Shown piece by piece: positions 1 through 8,634 of a stretch of DNA of 32,169 nucleotides. Position numbers and translations under genes: made by a program. The DNA lies in contig JAEZFF010000069.1 of the NCBI GenBank assembly GCA_023417635.1, positions 1-32,169 of the forward strand, written 5' to 3'. Source of the DNA: Bacillota bacterium (lineage in GTDB: Bacteria > Bacillota > Clostridia > Oscillospirales > Acutalibacteraceae). The notes beneath the pieces are model-generated. The model saw only the letters and a program-made list of their open reading frames with translations. It ran no database searches and was not told the origin of the DNA. Numbering within the stretch: the first letter of the stretch is position 1; the number at the start of each line of letters is the position of its first letter.

Positions 1-480
1 ATGCGGGTCGCAGCCCGCATCATCAGCCTTGCCTACTTGTGGAATGTCATTCGTGTACAGGGCGGTGCCTACGGCACCGGCTTAAGAGTGCGGCCTTTTG
101 GTTTGATGACCTGCTATTCATATCGTGATCCCAGTGCGGCGACTTCTCTGGATAGCTACCAAAAAGCTGGGGCCTTTCTGCGCGGGTTCAGTATGGACGC
201 AGAAAATCTGACAGACTTCATCGTCGGCACGGTGGCGGAAACATCACCTCTTTTGTCTCCCCGCATGAAGGGTGCAGCCGCAGACGCAGATTACTGGTGC
301 GGTATTTCCTATGAAATGCGCTGTAAGGAAAGAAACGATATACTAAAAACCACACCGACCGCACTGAAGAAGCTCGCGGACGATATGGAAAAAGTCATAC
401 AATGCGGCGGCTTCTGCATCATTGGCGCAAAAAATCAGGTAGAAACCTGTGGGCCGCTTGATCTGCTGGAAAATGTATAA
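1..480 (+). CDS. M16C-family metallopeptidase, C-terminal part (partial)
   Basis: The reading frame is open at base 1 and ends at TAA 478-480, so this is the C-terminal end of a longer gene whose start lies outside the window. The protein has NVIRVQGGAYGTG followed by a FYSYRDP-like segment (CYSYRDPSAATSLD) and a leucine-rich tail. This is the arrangement of the last domain of insulinase-type M16C peptidases (presequence protease PreP/Cym1 group). In that family the zinc-binding HXXEH motif is in the N-terminal half; the C-terminal half carries the Arg/Tyr-rich GGAYG segment and closes the peptide-binding chamber. The usual family length is near 970 residues, so about 800 are missing here only because of the window edge. 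The ATG at base 1 is not evidence of a true start. Confidence 0.85.
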   Translation: MRVAARIISLAYLWNVIRVQGGAYGTGLRVRPFGLMTCYSYRDPSAATSLDSYQKAGAFLRGFSMDAENLTDFIVGTVAETSPLLSPRMKGAAADADYWCGISYEMRCKERNDILKTTPTALKKLADDMEKVIQCGGFCIIGAKNQVETCGPLDLLENV

Positions 481-648
481 AGAAAATCCAGATTCAAAAG
501 ACGATATCAATCTACCCACGCAGCATTGAATCAATATTGCGATGATTTTCGCTTTCCTGTGCCTTTGGAAAAGATGTAGGCGATGAAGGCGGCGATTCTT
601 GGCGCCGCGAGCTGTTTTCTCAATCGATAAGAACAAGGAGTGATCTCT

Positions 649-777
649 ATGAACCGTGCGTTGATCCGTCAGCTTCTGAACCATGAGATGATGCTGGCTA
701 CGGGCTGTACAGAGCTTGCGGCGATATCAATGTCATTACAAGGTACGACACCCCGGGGAAAGCCAAAGAAAGTGTAG
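649..777 (+). pseudogene. N-terminal remnant resembling UPF0597/CyuA (cysteine desulfidase-like)
   Basis: A 42-codon frame starts at ATG 649 with a good ribosome binding site (AAGGAG 635-640, 8 nt spacing). Its first 28 residues, containing LIRQLLNHEMMLATGCTELA, resemble the start of the UPF0597/CyuA family, where a GCTEP motif follows a short helix. The family protein is about 430 residues; this copy stops at 775-777 and loses family likeness after about residue 28. A different frame over 682-807 also reads like protein (ends KESVEANTALVRTA). I read the block 481-813 as decayed coding DNA with several frameshifts. Nothing else is recognisable between 481 and 813. The family assignment rests on one short motif. 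Confidence 0.3.
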
Positions 778-813
778 AGGCCAATACGGCACTTGTACGC
801 ACAGCATGAGAGC

Positions 814-847
814 AAAAAAACGAGGAAATCCTTTTACAGATTTCCTC
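814..847 (-). terminator. Intrinsic terminator of the tRNA-Ala gene
   Basis: On the minus strand, GAGGAAATC (847-839) pairs perfectly with GATTTCCTC (830-822) across an 8 nt loop, followed by GTTTTTTT. It lies 5 nt downstream of the tRNA 3' end, so it ends the tRNA transcript. Confidence 0.85.
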
Positions 848-852
848 ATACA

Positions 853-928
853 TGGTGGACCTGAACGGGATCGAACCGTCGACCTCTCGGATGCGAACCG
901 AACGCTCTCCCAGCTGAGCTACAGGCCC
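853..928 (-). tRNA. tRNA-Ala (anticodon CGC)
   Basis: The 76 nt minus-strand sequence folds as a complete cloverleaf. The acceptor stem GGGCCTG pairs with CAGGTCC. It contains the G3:U70 wobble pair that identifies alanine tRNAs. The D-arm is AGCTC...GAGC, the anticodon stem is TTCGG/CCGAG with loop TTCGCAT (anticodon CGC, reads GCG), the variable loop is AGGTC, and the T-arm is GACGG-TTCGATC-CCGTT. The discriminator is A73 and CCA is encoded. It follows mgtA on the same strand behind a hairpin and has its own terminator downstream. Confidence 0.95.
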
Positions 929-935
929 ATAGAAA

Positions 936-954
936 GCGGGAGAAAAACTCCCGC
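936..954 (-). terminator. Hairpin terminator after mgtA
   Basis: GCGGGAG and CTCCCGC form a perfect 7 bp stem with a 5 nt loop, followed on the minus strand by TTTCT. It lies between the mgtA stop codon (1005) and the tRNA start (928). The short T-tract suggests weak termination, so some read-through into the tRNA is possible. Confidence 0.55.
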
Positions 955-1004
955 AACGTTTGATATTATACCACTCTGCAAAGGTAATTGCAAGGAAAAC
1001 TTCT

Positions 1005-3674
1005 TTACAGCCAGGAATGGTTCACTTTAATATAAATGGTTTTCACAATCTGTGCCAGCAGAATATATGCCAAAATAATTACTGCAAGATAGCCAAAATA
1101 TGCAAGCGGCAGTGCATGAAATCCAATAGAAGCACCAAGCTGTGTAAAAGGAATCACAATACCCAGCGCCATGATAGCCGTCGTCAAAAGCACAACCGGT
1201 TTTGCGGCGCGGCTCTGTACAAACGGTATCTTTGGCGTACGAATCAGATGAATGATGAGTGTCTGCGAAATCAGGCTTTCTACAAACCATCCCGCATTAA
1301 ACAAGGCGATAAGTGCCGGATTCGAGGCCGTATTGCATCCAAACACAAACCACATTAAAAGAAATGTTGTTATATCAAATACAGAGCTTACAGGCCCCAT
1401 GCAAAGCATAAATTTTCCAATACCAGAAGCATCCCACTTGCGCGGAATGCGCAAATATTCCTCATCCATGTTATCCCATGGAATTGATATCTGCGATATA
1501 TTATACATCAGGTCCAACAAAAGCAGCTGTACTGGCATCATTGGCAGGAACGGCAGGAATGCGCTTGCGAGAAGCACAGAAAGCATATTGCCGAAATTGG
1601 AGCTTACTGTCATCTTAATATATTTAATGATATTTCCGAAAATCTTCCGGCCTTCCACGACACCATGTTCCAGCACGTTCAGGTCTTTTTCCAGAAGAAT
1701 AATATCTGCGTTCTCTTTGGCAATGTCAACTGCAGTATCAACCGAAATACCAACGTCTGCCTTACTCAGCGCATGAGCGTCGTTAATTCCGTCACCCATA
1801 AAACCGACTGTGTGCCCATTCTTTTGCAGCGCACCTACAACACGGCCTTTTTGCAGCGGAGAAAGCTTGGCAAATATCGTTGTGTTTTCCGCTTTTTTCT
1901 GCAGTTCATCATCCTCCATGTTCTCAACTTCAGAGCCAAGAAGAATCTGATCGGAAGCCAGACCGACGTCGCCGCAGATTTTCTTTGTTACCGCCTCATT
2001 GTCACCAGTAAGGACTTTCACCTGTACACCATACTGCTTTAAAGCCTGTATGGCAGTGCCCGCAGATTTTTTCGGCGGATCGAGCAGCCCAAGGTAGCCA
2101 ATAAGCGTCATATTGCTTTCATCTTTAACGCCGAAAACGCCTTCTGCCGAAGGATTGTCCTTGCAGGCAACCGCAATGACACGCATTCCTTCCGCATTAA
2201 GTTCCCCAGCCATTTGTGTCACTTTTGTGCGTATCTCACCCGTTAGCGGCAAAACCTGGTCGCCGTACTCGCAGAAAGTACAAATCTGCAGAATTTCTTC
2301 TACTGCGCCTTTTGTAATAAGGTGCGTAGCTCCCTGCCGGTCTTTCAGCACAACGCTCATTCGCCGCCGACTGAAATCGAACGGAATTTCGTCGACTTTC
2401 TGGTACTCGTTGTTCAGGTACGTTACGCTTTTTTCAGAAGCTTTGTCAATTACGGCAAGGTCAATCAGGTTTTTAAGGCCCGTCTGGAAATAACTGTTCA
2501 AGTAGGCATACTGCAGTACGCGCAAATCTTCCTCGCCCTTAATATTCAAGTGGCGCTCTATTACGATTTCATCGCGCGTAAGGGTTCCTGTTTTGTCGGT
2601 GCACAGAACATCCATCGCACCAAAGTTCTGAATCGAATTCAGGTGCTTAACGACCGTCTTCTGGTGCGCCATGCTGACTGCACCTTTGGCCAGGTTGGTA
2701 GTGACAATCATCGGAAGCATTTCAGGCGTAAGGCCGATTGCTATGGAAATTGCATACAGGAGGGCCTGAAGCCAATCATGCTTTGTAAAGCCGTTCAGCA
2801 AAAAAACGATTGGCACCATGACGCACATAAAGCGTATCAGCAGGTAGCTTACAGAATTTACGCCGCGGTCGAAGCTTGTGGGCGCACGCTGGCCGGAAAG
2901 GGCCTTCGCCATATTGCCGAAATAAGTCCGGTCGCCGGTTGCAAGAACGACTGCCGTAGCTGAGCCGCTGACTACATTTGTTCCCATAAAGCATATATTT
3001 TTGAGGTCAAACAAATTGCTTTCATCCGCATTTTGGTCTGCTTCGGCGAACTTTTCAACCATCGCGGATTCACCAGTCAGTGCAGACTGGCTCACAAAAA
3101 GATCTTTTGCTTTCAGCACCCGCACATCAGCCGGAATCATATCACCGGCAGAGAGGACAACAATATCGCCTGGTAAAATATCAGCCATATTGATTTCCTC
3201 TTTGCCGTTTTCACGCCGGATGACCGCTGCCGTTGTTTTTACCAGTGAGCGAAGCCCCTCGGCTTCTTTCCCGGAACGAAACTCCTGAAAAAAGCGCAGC
3301 CCGCCGCTGATAAGCACCAGCATCAAAATTACGATAACAGCAGAAAGATCCTTTTGACCTGGCTGTGCTAAGACATACGAGGTCAGAAAAGAAATGGCTG
3401 CAATTACCACCAGAACAAGGGTAAACGGGTTAATGAAGGCTTTCGCCAACTGCTCATACCACGGTTTCGGCTTTTCATGTGAAATCTCGTTGCTCGGGTA
3501 CTTGTCCGAAAGGAGCTCAACATCTACAAAATCAAGCCCTTGTTCCCGCGTTTTCAACTGTGAAAGGAGAATGTACTTCTCCATCTTGGAGTATTCTGTC
3601 AGCGACTGTGCGATTTCTTTTGCACCGGCTGTTGCAGGGTTGACCTTTTTCCCAATTTTTTTCACTTTCATCAC
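1005..3674 (-). CDS. mgtA: MgtA-type Mg2+-importing P-type ATPase
   Basis: This is an inner-membrane P3B-type ATPase that uses ATP to bring Mg2+ into the cell. The 889 residues match the usual family length. Visible elements in order are a cytoplasmic N-terminus, a membrane pair near residues 80-130, the actuator-domain LTGES (199-203), the TPEMLP membrane motif (316-321), the phosphorylation site DKTGTLT with Asp360, the TGDNE nucleotide-domain motif, the MGDGINDAHAL hinge, and six C-terminal membrane segments. The MgtA-type C-terminus (MPVQLLLLDLMYN) separates it from Ca2+ pumps. The start is uncertain: GTG 3674, ATG 3671 and GTG 3665 are all possible, with AGTAGG overlapping the first two. 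It lies downstream of the ligase-like gene on the same strand with a hairpin between. I saw no M-box-sized leader. Confidence 0.93.
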   Translation of the reverse strand: MMKVKKIGKKVNPATAGAKEIAQSLTEYSKMEKYILLSQLKTREQGLDFVDVELLSDKYPSNEISHEKPKPWYEQLAKAFINPFTLVLVVIAAISFLTSYVLAQPGQKDLSAVIVILMLVLISGGLRFFQEFRSGKEAEGLRSLVKTTAAVIRRENGKEEINMADILPGDIVVLSAGDMIPADVRVLKAKDLFVSQSALTGESAMVEKFAEADQNADESNLFDLKNICFMGTNVVSGSATAVVLATGDRTYFGNMAKALSGQRAPTSFDRGVNSVSYLLIRFMCVMVPIVFLLNGFTKHDWLQALLYAISIAIGLTPEMLPMIVTTNLAKGAVSMAHQKTVVKHLNSIQNFGAMDVLCTDKTGTLTRDEIVIERHLNIKGEEDLRVLQYAYLNSYFQTGLKNLIDLAVIDKASEKSVTYLNNEYQKVDEIPFDFSRRRMSVVLKDRQGATHLITKGAVEEILQICTFCEYGDQVLPLTGEIRTKVTQMAGELNAEGMRVIAVACKDNPSAEGVFGVKDESNMTLIGYLGLLDPPKKSAGTAIQALKQYGVQVKVLTGDNEAVTKKICGDVGLASDQILLGSEVENMEDDELQKKAENTTIFAKLSPLQKGRVVGALQKNGHTVGFMGDGINDAHALSKADVGISVDTAVDIAKENADIILLEKDLNVLEHGVVEGRKIFGNIIKYIKMTVSSNFGNMLSVLLASAFLPFLPMMPVQLLLLDLMYNISQISIPWDNMDEEYLRIPRKWDASGIGKFMLCMGPVSSVFDITTFLLMWFVFGCNTASNPALIALFNAGWFVESLISQTLIIHLIRTPKIPFVQSRAAKPVVLLTTAIMALGIVIPFTQLGASIGFHALPLAYFGYLAVIILAYILLAQIVKTIYIKVNHSWL

Positions 3675-3695
3675 CTACTTTCGTAAAAGTAAAAT

Positions 3696-3725
3696 ATCCC
3701 TCGCCGGAACCGATTGGCGAGGGAT
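3696..3725 (-). terminator. Hairpin between the ligase-like gene and mgtA
   Basis: ATCCCTCGCC (3696-3705) and GGCGAGGGAT (3716-3725) form a perfect 10 bp stem with a 10 nt loop. On the minus strand it is followed by ATTTTACTTTTA. It could end the upstream ligase transcript or act as a partial terminator controlling mgtA, whose start is only about 22 nt further on. Confidence 0.6.
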
Positions 3726-3754
3726 AGCAAAAACAAATATATCTGCGCACTCCG

Positions 3755-5008
3755 CTAATTCTTAAAATATACTGTCTGAGCGGACACTTTGCGCTTTTCG
3801 GTAAAAGGAACCGAAATCCGTAGCTTTTCCTCCAGCGGCACAGCACCAATACCTACAGAAGAAAGAATCAGAAAGAAAAGTGCTCCCGTCTGAATCCAGA
3901 GGATTGTGACATCTGTGAGGCCGTGAACGAGCACAGCTGTAAGCGCTGCGAAAGCAAGAATATCCATGCCGCGGCACACATTGCAACGGAACTTCAGAAT
4001 AAAGAGACGTACCATACGAATCAGATATGTGGAAATGGCAACAAGACCGACAATACCAAAATTCAAGAGTGTATCCAAAAACAGGTTATGGCAGTGATAT
4101 GTTTTGTACCCGCCGAACTGCTCGCAAATCATCTGGTAAGCAGTAGCGCCGCGCCCAAAAATCGGTGTTCCTTTAATTGCCCGCCAAGAAGCGCCCCAAA
4201 TCGAAAAGCGCTGTGCAACAGTCGTTTCAAGCGCAACCGAACTTCTTGGAAGGATTGCCGGGAAAAGCAGAACCAGCAGAAGGCCAACAGCGGCCGAAAC
4301 AGCGAACACAAGCGTAACTTTTGATTTCCGCTTATAAATCAAAATCACAGCTGCAGCACATATGGTTGCCAGCATCGAAGAGCAGCTTGCCGTGAGATAA
4401 AGGCCAACAAAATTGCAGGCAAGAACCATCGCGTAAAACGGTGCACGTTTCGGGTTTGTAAAAATGCGGTACAGTGCGATAATCACTACGAACTCAATCA
4501 TCATGCCATAGTAATTTGCATTTGTAAAGACCGAAACAGGACGGTAATTTGGAGCCGCAGCGTATGCAGTCGCTTTCTGTACAACAGCAATAACAGCACA
4601 CCAAACGCTGGCGGCACACGCCGTATCCATGGAAAAGTGAAACAGACGCTTCGTCATAATGCTGCGGAAGAAAAGGCCACATGTTACGATCGCGTAAATT
4701 AAAATGGAATATGCCATGCCCTTGTAGTTGTTATAAATGGCAGCTACAAAAAACGAACCGGCAAGAAACGTAAAAATCAGTTTCGTATACGGTGCGCTGA
4801 ATGCCTTGGTGCGGATGCGGCACTTTACAATAGTAAGGAATGCAATGCACGACACTGTTACCAAGCTAAAGTAAAACGGTAAAAAAATCGAGATGGTAAA
4901 AATCAAAACTGCGGCGCAGTTAATATCGGTCTGAGAAATACCCTTTTTCCCGCTGAAAACGGAAGTGCAGGAGCGTAATGCCTGAACGATAAGAACCACT
5001 CCTTTCAA
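3755..5008 (-). CDS. O-antigen ligase / Wzy-like polytopic membrane protein
   Basis: The 417-residue protein has about ten hydrophobic membrane segments and the conserved O-antigen ligase (Wzy_C) block. That block reads RFSIWGASWRAIKGTPIFG, then a periplasmic or extracellular loop with YHCHNLFLDTLLNFGIVGL. The Arg and His of this block are the usual functional residues. Members join or polymerise surface glycans on lipid carriers; the substrate cannot be told here. There are no glycosyltransferase neighbours, so it is an orphan. The start is doubtful: the open frame begins at TTG 5008, but a good AAAGGAG lies just inside the frame, pointing to a start slightly downstream where no canonical start codon is ideally spaced. 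A minus-strand promoter (5111-5138) and an attenuator-like hairpin precede it. Confidence 0.8.
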   Translation of the reverse strand: MKGVVLIVQALRSCTSVFSGKKGISQTDINCAAVLIFTISIFLPFYFSLVTVSCIAFLTIVKCRIRTKAFSAPYTKLIFTFLAGSFFVAAIYNNYKGMAYSILIYAIVTCGLFFRSIMTKRLFHFSMDTACAASVWCAVIAVVQKATAYAAAPNYRPVSVFTNANYYGMMIEFVVIIALYRIFTNPKRAPFYAMVLACNFVGLYLTASCSSMLATICAAAVILIYKRKSKVTLVFAVSAAVGLLLVLLFPAILPRSSVALETTVAQRFSIWGASWRAIKGTPIFGRGATAYQMICEQFGGYKTYHCHNLFLDTLLNFGIVGLVAISTYLIRMVRLFILKFRCNVCRGMDILAFAALTAVLVHGLTDVTILWIQTGALFFLILSSVGIGAVPLEEKLRISVPFTEKRKVSAQTVYFKN

Positions 5009-5011
5009 AAT

Positions 5012-5050
5012 AAAAAAGGTTGGACTTTCCAGCTGACTTCTTTGCCAACC
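5012..5050 (-). terminator. Attenuator-like hairpin in the leader of the ligase gene
   Basis: On the minus strand, GGTTGG (5050-5045) pairs with CCAACC (5023-5018) and is followed by TTTTTTATTTT, directly in front of the ligase coding region and its AAAGGAG. An alternative GGAC/GTCC pairing covers part of the same bases. An intrinsic-terminator shape between promoter and gene suggests attenuation, but the stem is short (6 bp, 21 nt loop). Confidence 0.4.
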
Positions 5051-5110
5051 GCACGTCCATTATAATAAACATACAAAACAAAACCAGGCTTTTTCAGAAC
5101 CCAGAGGATC

Positions 5111-5138
5111 ATTATAGCACAACCTAATTTGGAAACAA
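5111..5138 (-). promoter_or_regulatory. Sigma-A-type promoter for the ligase-like gene
   Basis: Minus-strand TTGTTT (5138-5133), 16 nt spacer, TATAAT (5116-5111). It gives a leader of about 100 nt containing the hairpin at 5012-5050. A second TATAAT lies at 5064-5059 with a poor -35. The rest of the gap 5009-5322 holds nothing else I can name. Confidence 0.5.
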
Positions 5139-5322
5139 GATGAATTACTTCTTAAAGTGACGGAAAGTTCTTTCAAAATTTATGCATTATGTCAAATTTC
5201 ATGAACGCAATTTGAATTAATAGCCCTCAGGCCTTTATTCTACCCCATTTTTCGTATATACTGAAAGAAATTATCAAAAAATTTTAATGCTGTATGGAAA
5301 TAAGACCAAGGAGTTTATTAAG

Positions 5323-7698
5323 ATGAACGAAAAGCCACAGGGACCAAAAGAGCGCTGTGAACGTTTTAATCCAGATTACCTTACGGGGCTAAGTGACATT
5401 CAGGCTGCACAGCGAACGCGGCAGGGTTTTATAAACGGCACGGACGAAATTAGGACAAAATCCATCGCACAGATTGTGCGCGACAATCTGATTACCTTTT
5501 TCAATATATTAAACTGTATTTTGGCAGGGTTTGTTCTTTCCGTCGGTTCTTATAAAAATCTGCTTTTTATGGGCGTTACCATTTTCAACACTCTGATTGG
5601 AATTATACAGGAAGTCAAGGCAAAAAAGACGATTGACAAGCTGTCGCTTATTACAGCACCAAAAGCTCATGTCATCCGTTCTGGCAGAGAAATGGAAGTT
5701 GCCGTGAGCGGCATTGTACTCGACGATGTCATCTCGCTTTCCGCCGGATGCCAGATACCAGCTGACTGTGTGGTTCTGGATGGCCACTGTGAAGCGGATG
5801 AATCGCTTCTTACGGGTGAGTCCGACGCCATTGCGAAAGCCCCGGGCGACCTGCTTCTGAGCGGTGGTTTCCTTGTAAGCGGAAAATGCCGTGCACGGGT
5901 CGACCACATCGGCAAAGACAATTATGCCTCAAGAATTACCGCCAGTGCCAAATATGTAAAAAAGCCAAATTCCGAAATCATGATGTGGACAAACCGCATC
6001 ATTAAGTTCATCGGCTTTGCCATTATTCCCATCGGCGCAGCCCTTTTCTACAAACAGGTCTTTGTTTCGAACCAGAGCTACAATTCTGCTATCGTCAGCA
6101 CGGTGGCCGCGCTCATCGGTATGATCCCGGAAGGGCTGGTATTGCTTACAAGCGTTGTACTTGCCGTCGGCGTGATCCGCCTTTCGCGGCACAAAGCACT
6201 TGTGCAGGAGCTGTATGCCATTGAAACGCTTGCCCGGGTAGATACGCTCTGCCTTGACAAGACCGGCACAATCACGGAAGGCCGTATGCAGGTTGACGGC
6301 CTAGTTCCCCTTGGCAGCACAAAGCAGGAAGAAGCAGAAAAGGTTCTTGCCGCTGTATCCGCTGCGTTGGATGACGGAACGCCGACCATGAGCGCCGTGA
6401 AGGACAGATTTTCACAGCCGCCCACATGGGTATGCAAAAAGCGGGTGGCCTTTTCCTCAACCCGCAAATGGAGCGGCGCCGGGTTTGCCGAAAACGGTGA
6501 ATATGTAATAGGCGCCGGTGAATTTATTCTGCGCGAGCGCTTCGAGGCTTTTCGGTCACAGGTAGAAAACTATGCGGCCCAAGGGCAGCGTGTACTGCTG
6601 CTGGCACGGGTTAAGAACCTTGCACCAGATGGCGTCAATCCGGCGCAAACCGAACCAATGGCACTGGTGCTGCTGAGCGACAAAATTCGCCGGAACGCCC
6701 GTAAAACGCTGGAATATTTCAGTAATCAGGGCGTTGAACTGAAAGTGATTTCTGGTGACAGCCCGGCAACCGTTTCCAGCATTGCAAAAAAGGCGGGCCT
6801 TAAAAATGCCGACCGGTTTGTGGACGCTTCCACACTGACAACCGCAGCTGCTCTTCAGGATGCCGCTGAAAAATACACGGTTTTCGGTCGCGTTACGCCA
6901 AAGCAGAAGCTGGAACTTGTAAAGGCACTGAAAAGTAAAAAACATACCGTTGCCATGACGGGCGACGGTGTAAACGATGTTCCGGCACTGAAAGAAAGTG
7001 ATTGCAGCATTGCAATGGCTTCCGGAAGCGATGCCGCGCGCAATGTGTCCAACGTTGTGCTGCTGAATTCCGATTTTGCCAGTATGCCGCGCATTGTGAA
7101 TGAAGGCCGCCGCTGCATCAATAATCTGCAGCGCTCCGCAACGCTGTTTTTGGTAAAAGCATCTTTTTCGGCACTGATTGCTATTTTCTTTATCTTTCTT
7201 TCCTGCAACTACCCATTCCAGCCGATTCAGTTTACGCTGATTAATGCCGTTTCAATTGGAATCCCGTCATTCTTTCTTGCGCTGGAACCAAACCGGGAGC
7301 GAATTCATGGAAAGTTTATTGTGAACGTCCTGCGAAGATCTCTCCCTGGAGGAGTTGCGCTGGCCTTAAACGTACTGCTGCTTGCAGCGGTTTCCATGTT
7401 TTTTACTTTACCAGACCGCGAAATTTCCACACTGGCAGTGCTGCTAACAGGTTACACGGAGCTGCTGGTTCTGTTCCATGTATGCCGCCCGTTCAGTGCA
7501 GGGCACACCGTTCTGTTCGCCTTGATGGCAGGGTTGTTTGCTGCAGCACTGATTTTCTTCCCGCACCTGTTTGAGATTGTTCCCCTTACACTGCCAATGC
7601 TGTTTGTACTGATTCCTCTGCTCATTGTGGCAACACTGCTGCTGCCGGTGCTGTCCCATTTCTTTGAAAAAATCATTTTCCGCCGTTTTGGGCTTTAA
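5323..7698 (+). CDS. CtpE-like cation-transporting P-type ATPase
   Basis: The 791-residue P-type ATPase has an actuator motif LLTGES (162-167), membrane motif PEGL (269-272), phosphorylation site DKTGTIT with Asp312, SGDSP nucleotide-domain motif, and MTGDGVNDVPAL hinge with about six C-terminal membrane segments. The PEGL motif and the short N-terminus resemble the CtpE group, which is linked to Ca2+ uptake in mycobacteria. Substrate here is inference. The start is ATG 5323 because AAGGAG (5308-5313) sits 9 nt upstream; the upstream ATG at 5287 has no ribosome binding site. It is transcribed away from the ligase gene. Its stop overlaps the convergent deacetylase stop by three bases of TTAA. 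Confidence 0.88.
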   Translation: MNEKPQGPKERCERFNPDYLTGLSDIQAAQRTRQGFINGTDEIRTKSIAQIVRDNLITFFNILNCILAGFVLSVGSYKNLLFMGVTIFNTLIGIIQEVKAKKTIDKLSLITAPKAHVIRSGREMEVAVSGIVLDDVISLSAGCQIPADCVVLDGHCEADESLLTGESDAIAKAPGDLLLSGGFLVSGKCRARVDHIGKDNYASRITASAKYVKKPNSEIMMWTNRIIKFIGFAIIPIGAALFYKQVFVSNQSYNSAIVSTVAALIGMIPEGLVLLTSVVLAVGVIRLSRHKALVQELYAIETLARVDTLCLDKTGTITEGRMQVDGLVPLGSTKQEEAEKVLAAVSAALDDGTPTMSAVKDRFSQPPTWVCKKRVAFSSTRKWSGAGFAENGEYVIGAGEFILRERFEAFRSQVENYAAQGQRVLLLARVKNLAPDGVNPAQTEPMALVLLSDKIRRNARKTLEYFSNQGVELKVISGDSPATVSSIAKKAGLKNADRFVDASTLTTAAALQDAAEKYTVFGRVTPKQKLELVKALKSKKHTVAMTGDGVNDVPALKESDCSIAMASGSDAARNVSNVVLLNSDFASMPRIVNEGRRCINNLQRSATLFLVKASFSALIAIFFIFLSCNYPFQPIQFTLINAVSIGIPSFFLALEPNRERIHGKFIVNVLRRSLPGGVALALNVLLLAAVSMFFTLPDREISTLAVLLTGYTELLVLFHVCRPFSAGHTVLFALMAGLFAAALIFFPHLFEIVPLTLPMLFVLIPLLIVATLLLPVLSHFFEKIIFRRFGL

Positions 7699-8588
7699 TG
7701 ATCAATGTCGATGCGGCGGAAAAACGCTTCGCTTGAAATTCCAGCAGGCCGTAAAAACCGGCCCAGAGAATAAAGGCACTCCGGGTCTTCTGTTATGGTA
7801 TTGGTCTTTTGGGTACAGCCGAACGTTGCCTGAAAACCCATCTGTTTTAAAATAGCATCGGAGCCTTTACTGCAAGCGCCATATGGATAAACAAAAGCAA
7901 GGGGCGTATAGCCTGTTTTCTCCTTAAACTCAGCCTGCATCTTCCCTACATCGCGGTTCAGCAATGCAGCGTACTGGGCAAGGCTCTCCCCTCTTTTTCT
8001 CTGTGCGCCGAGCCTGCCTTTTGTAGAATGCAGGTTGTAACTGTGGTTTTGGAATTCAACAATACCGGAATCCATCATTTTCTGAATTTCATTCCACGTA
8101 AGGTGCGAGTAGTTCGCATGGTCGGCATCCGACTCCGAAAACAAATCCGAATAATAACCAACCGGCGCAATAATAATTTTTGCGCCGTATTTTTTTGCCA
8201 GCGGATAGGCGTATAAGTAGTTGTTATAATAACCGTCATCAAAAGTCAGCATAACAGGTTTCTGCGGCAAAGGACGATGCTGTTTGACCGCGTCCACAAG
8301 TTCGCGCACGGTAATGGTATGGTATCTGTTTTTCTGCAGATACTTTAGGTCACCCTCAAAGCTATCCGGTGAAATAACATATTTGCCAAGGCGCTTTTGC
8401 TCCTTCAGCATACTGTGGTACATGATAACAGGCAGTTTCGTTCCTGTCTTTATGTCACCGGCTGTGTTGACCGCCGCTTTCTTTTCCAGGCAGCGGCTTG
8501 CAGCATTTGCACCCACCAATGCCGCTGCCATTACTGCCGCACAGCAGAGAATCAGCAGCGGCCTCCGAATTCGAACTGTAAAGAACAT
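7695..8588 (-). CDS. Polysaccharide deacetylase (CE4/NodB domain), membrane-anchored
   Basis: This 297-residue protein has an N-terminal membrane anchor or signal (about 10-28) and an extracytoplasmic NodB-type domain. Motif 1 is TFDDGY (115-120), giving the catalytic base and metal-binding Asp; motif 2 is NHSYNLH (181-187), with the two metal-binding His residues; motif 3 is FVYPYG. Members remove acetyl groups from peptidoglycan or other N-acetylated glycans. The start ATG 8588 follows GGAG by 5 nt. It is the last gene of the minus-strand operon pgeF - radical SAM - deacetylase, 46 nt below the radical SAM stop codon. Confidence 0.88.
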   Translation of the reverse strand: MFFTVRIRRPLLILCCAAVMAAALVGANAASRCLEKKAAVNTAGDIKTGTKLPVIMYHSMLKEQKRLGKYVISPDSFEGDLKYLQKNRYHTITVRELVDAVKQHRPLPQKPVMLTFDDGYYNNYLYAYPLAKKYGAKIIIAPVGYYSDLFSESDADHANYSHLTWNEIQKMMDSGIVEFQNHSYNLHSTKGRLGAQRKRGESLAQYAALLNRDVGKMQAEFKEKTGYTPLAFVYPYGACSKGSDAILKQMGFQATFGCTQKTNTITEDPECLYSLGRFLRPAGISSEAFFRRIDIDH

Positions 8589-8634
8589 GATACTCCGCCC
8601 CCATATTTATGAATATATGGGAAAACGGATATTC

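Noticed and set aside
716..1358. Two plus-strand ORFs of 104 and 132 residues
   Set aside because: The first runs antisense through the tRNA-Ala gene and its terminator; the second covers the 3' end of mgtA. Neither has a ribosome binding site or recognisable protein features.
3675..3754. Mg2+ riboswitch (M-box) before mgtA
   Set aside because: The gap is only 80 nt and contains one simple hairpin; M-box leaders are about twice as long and more complex.
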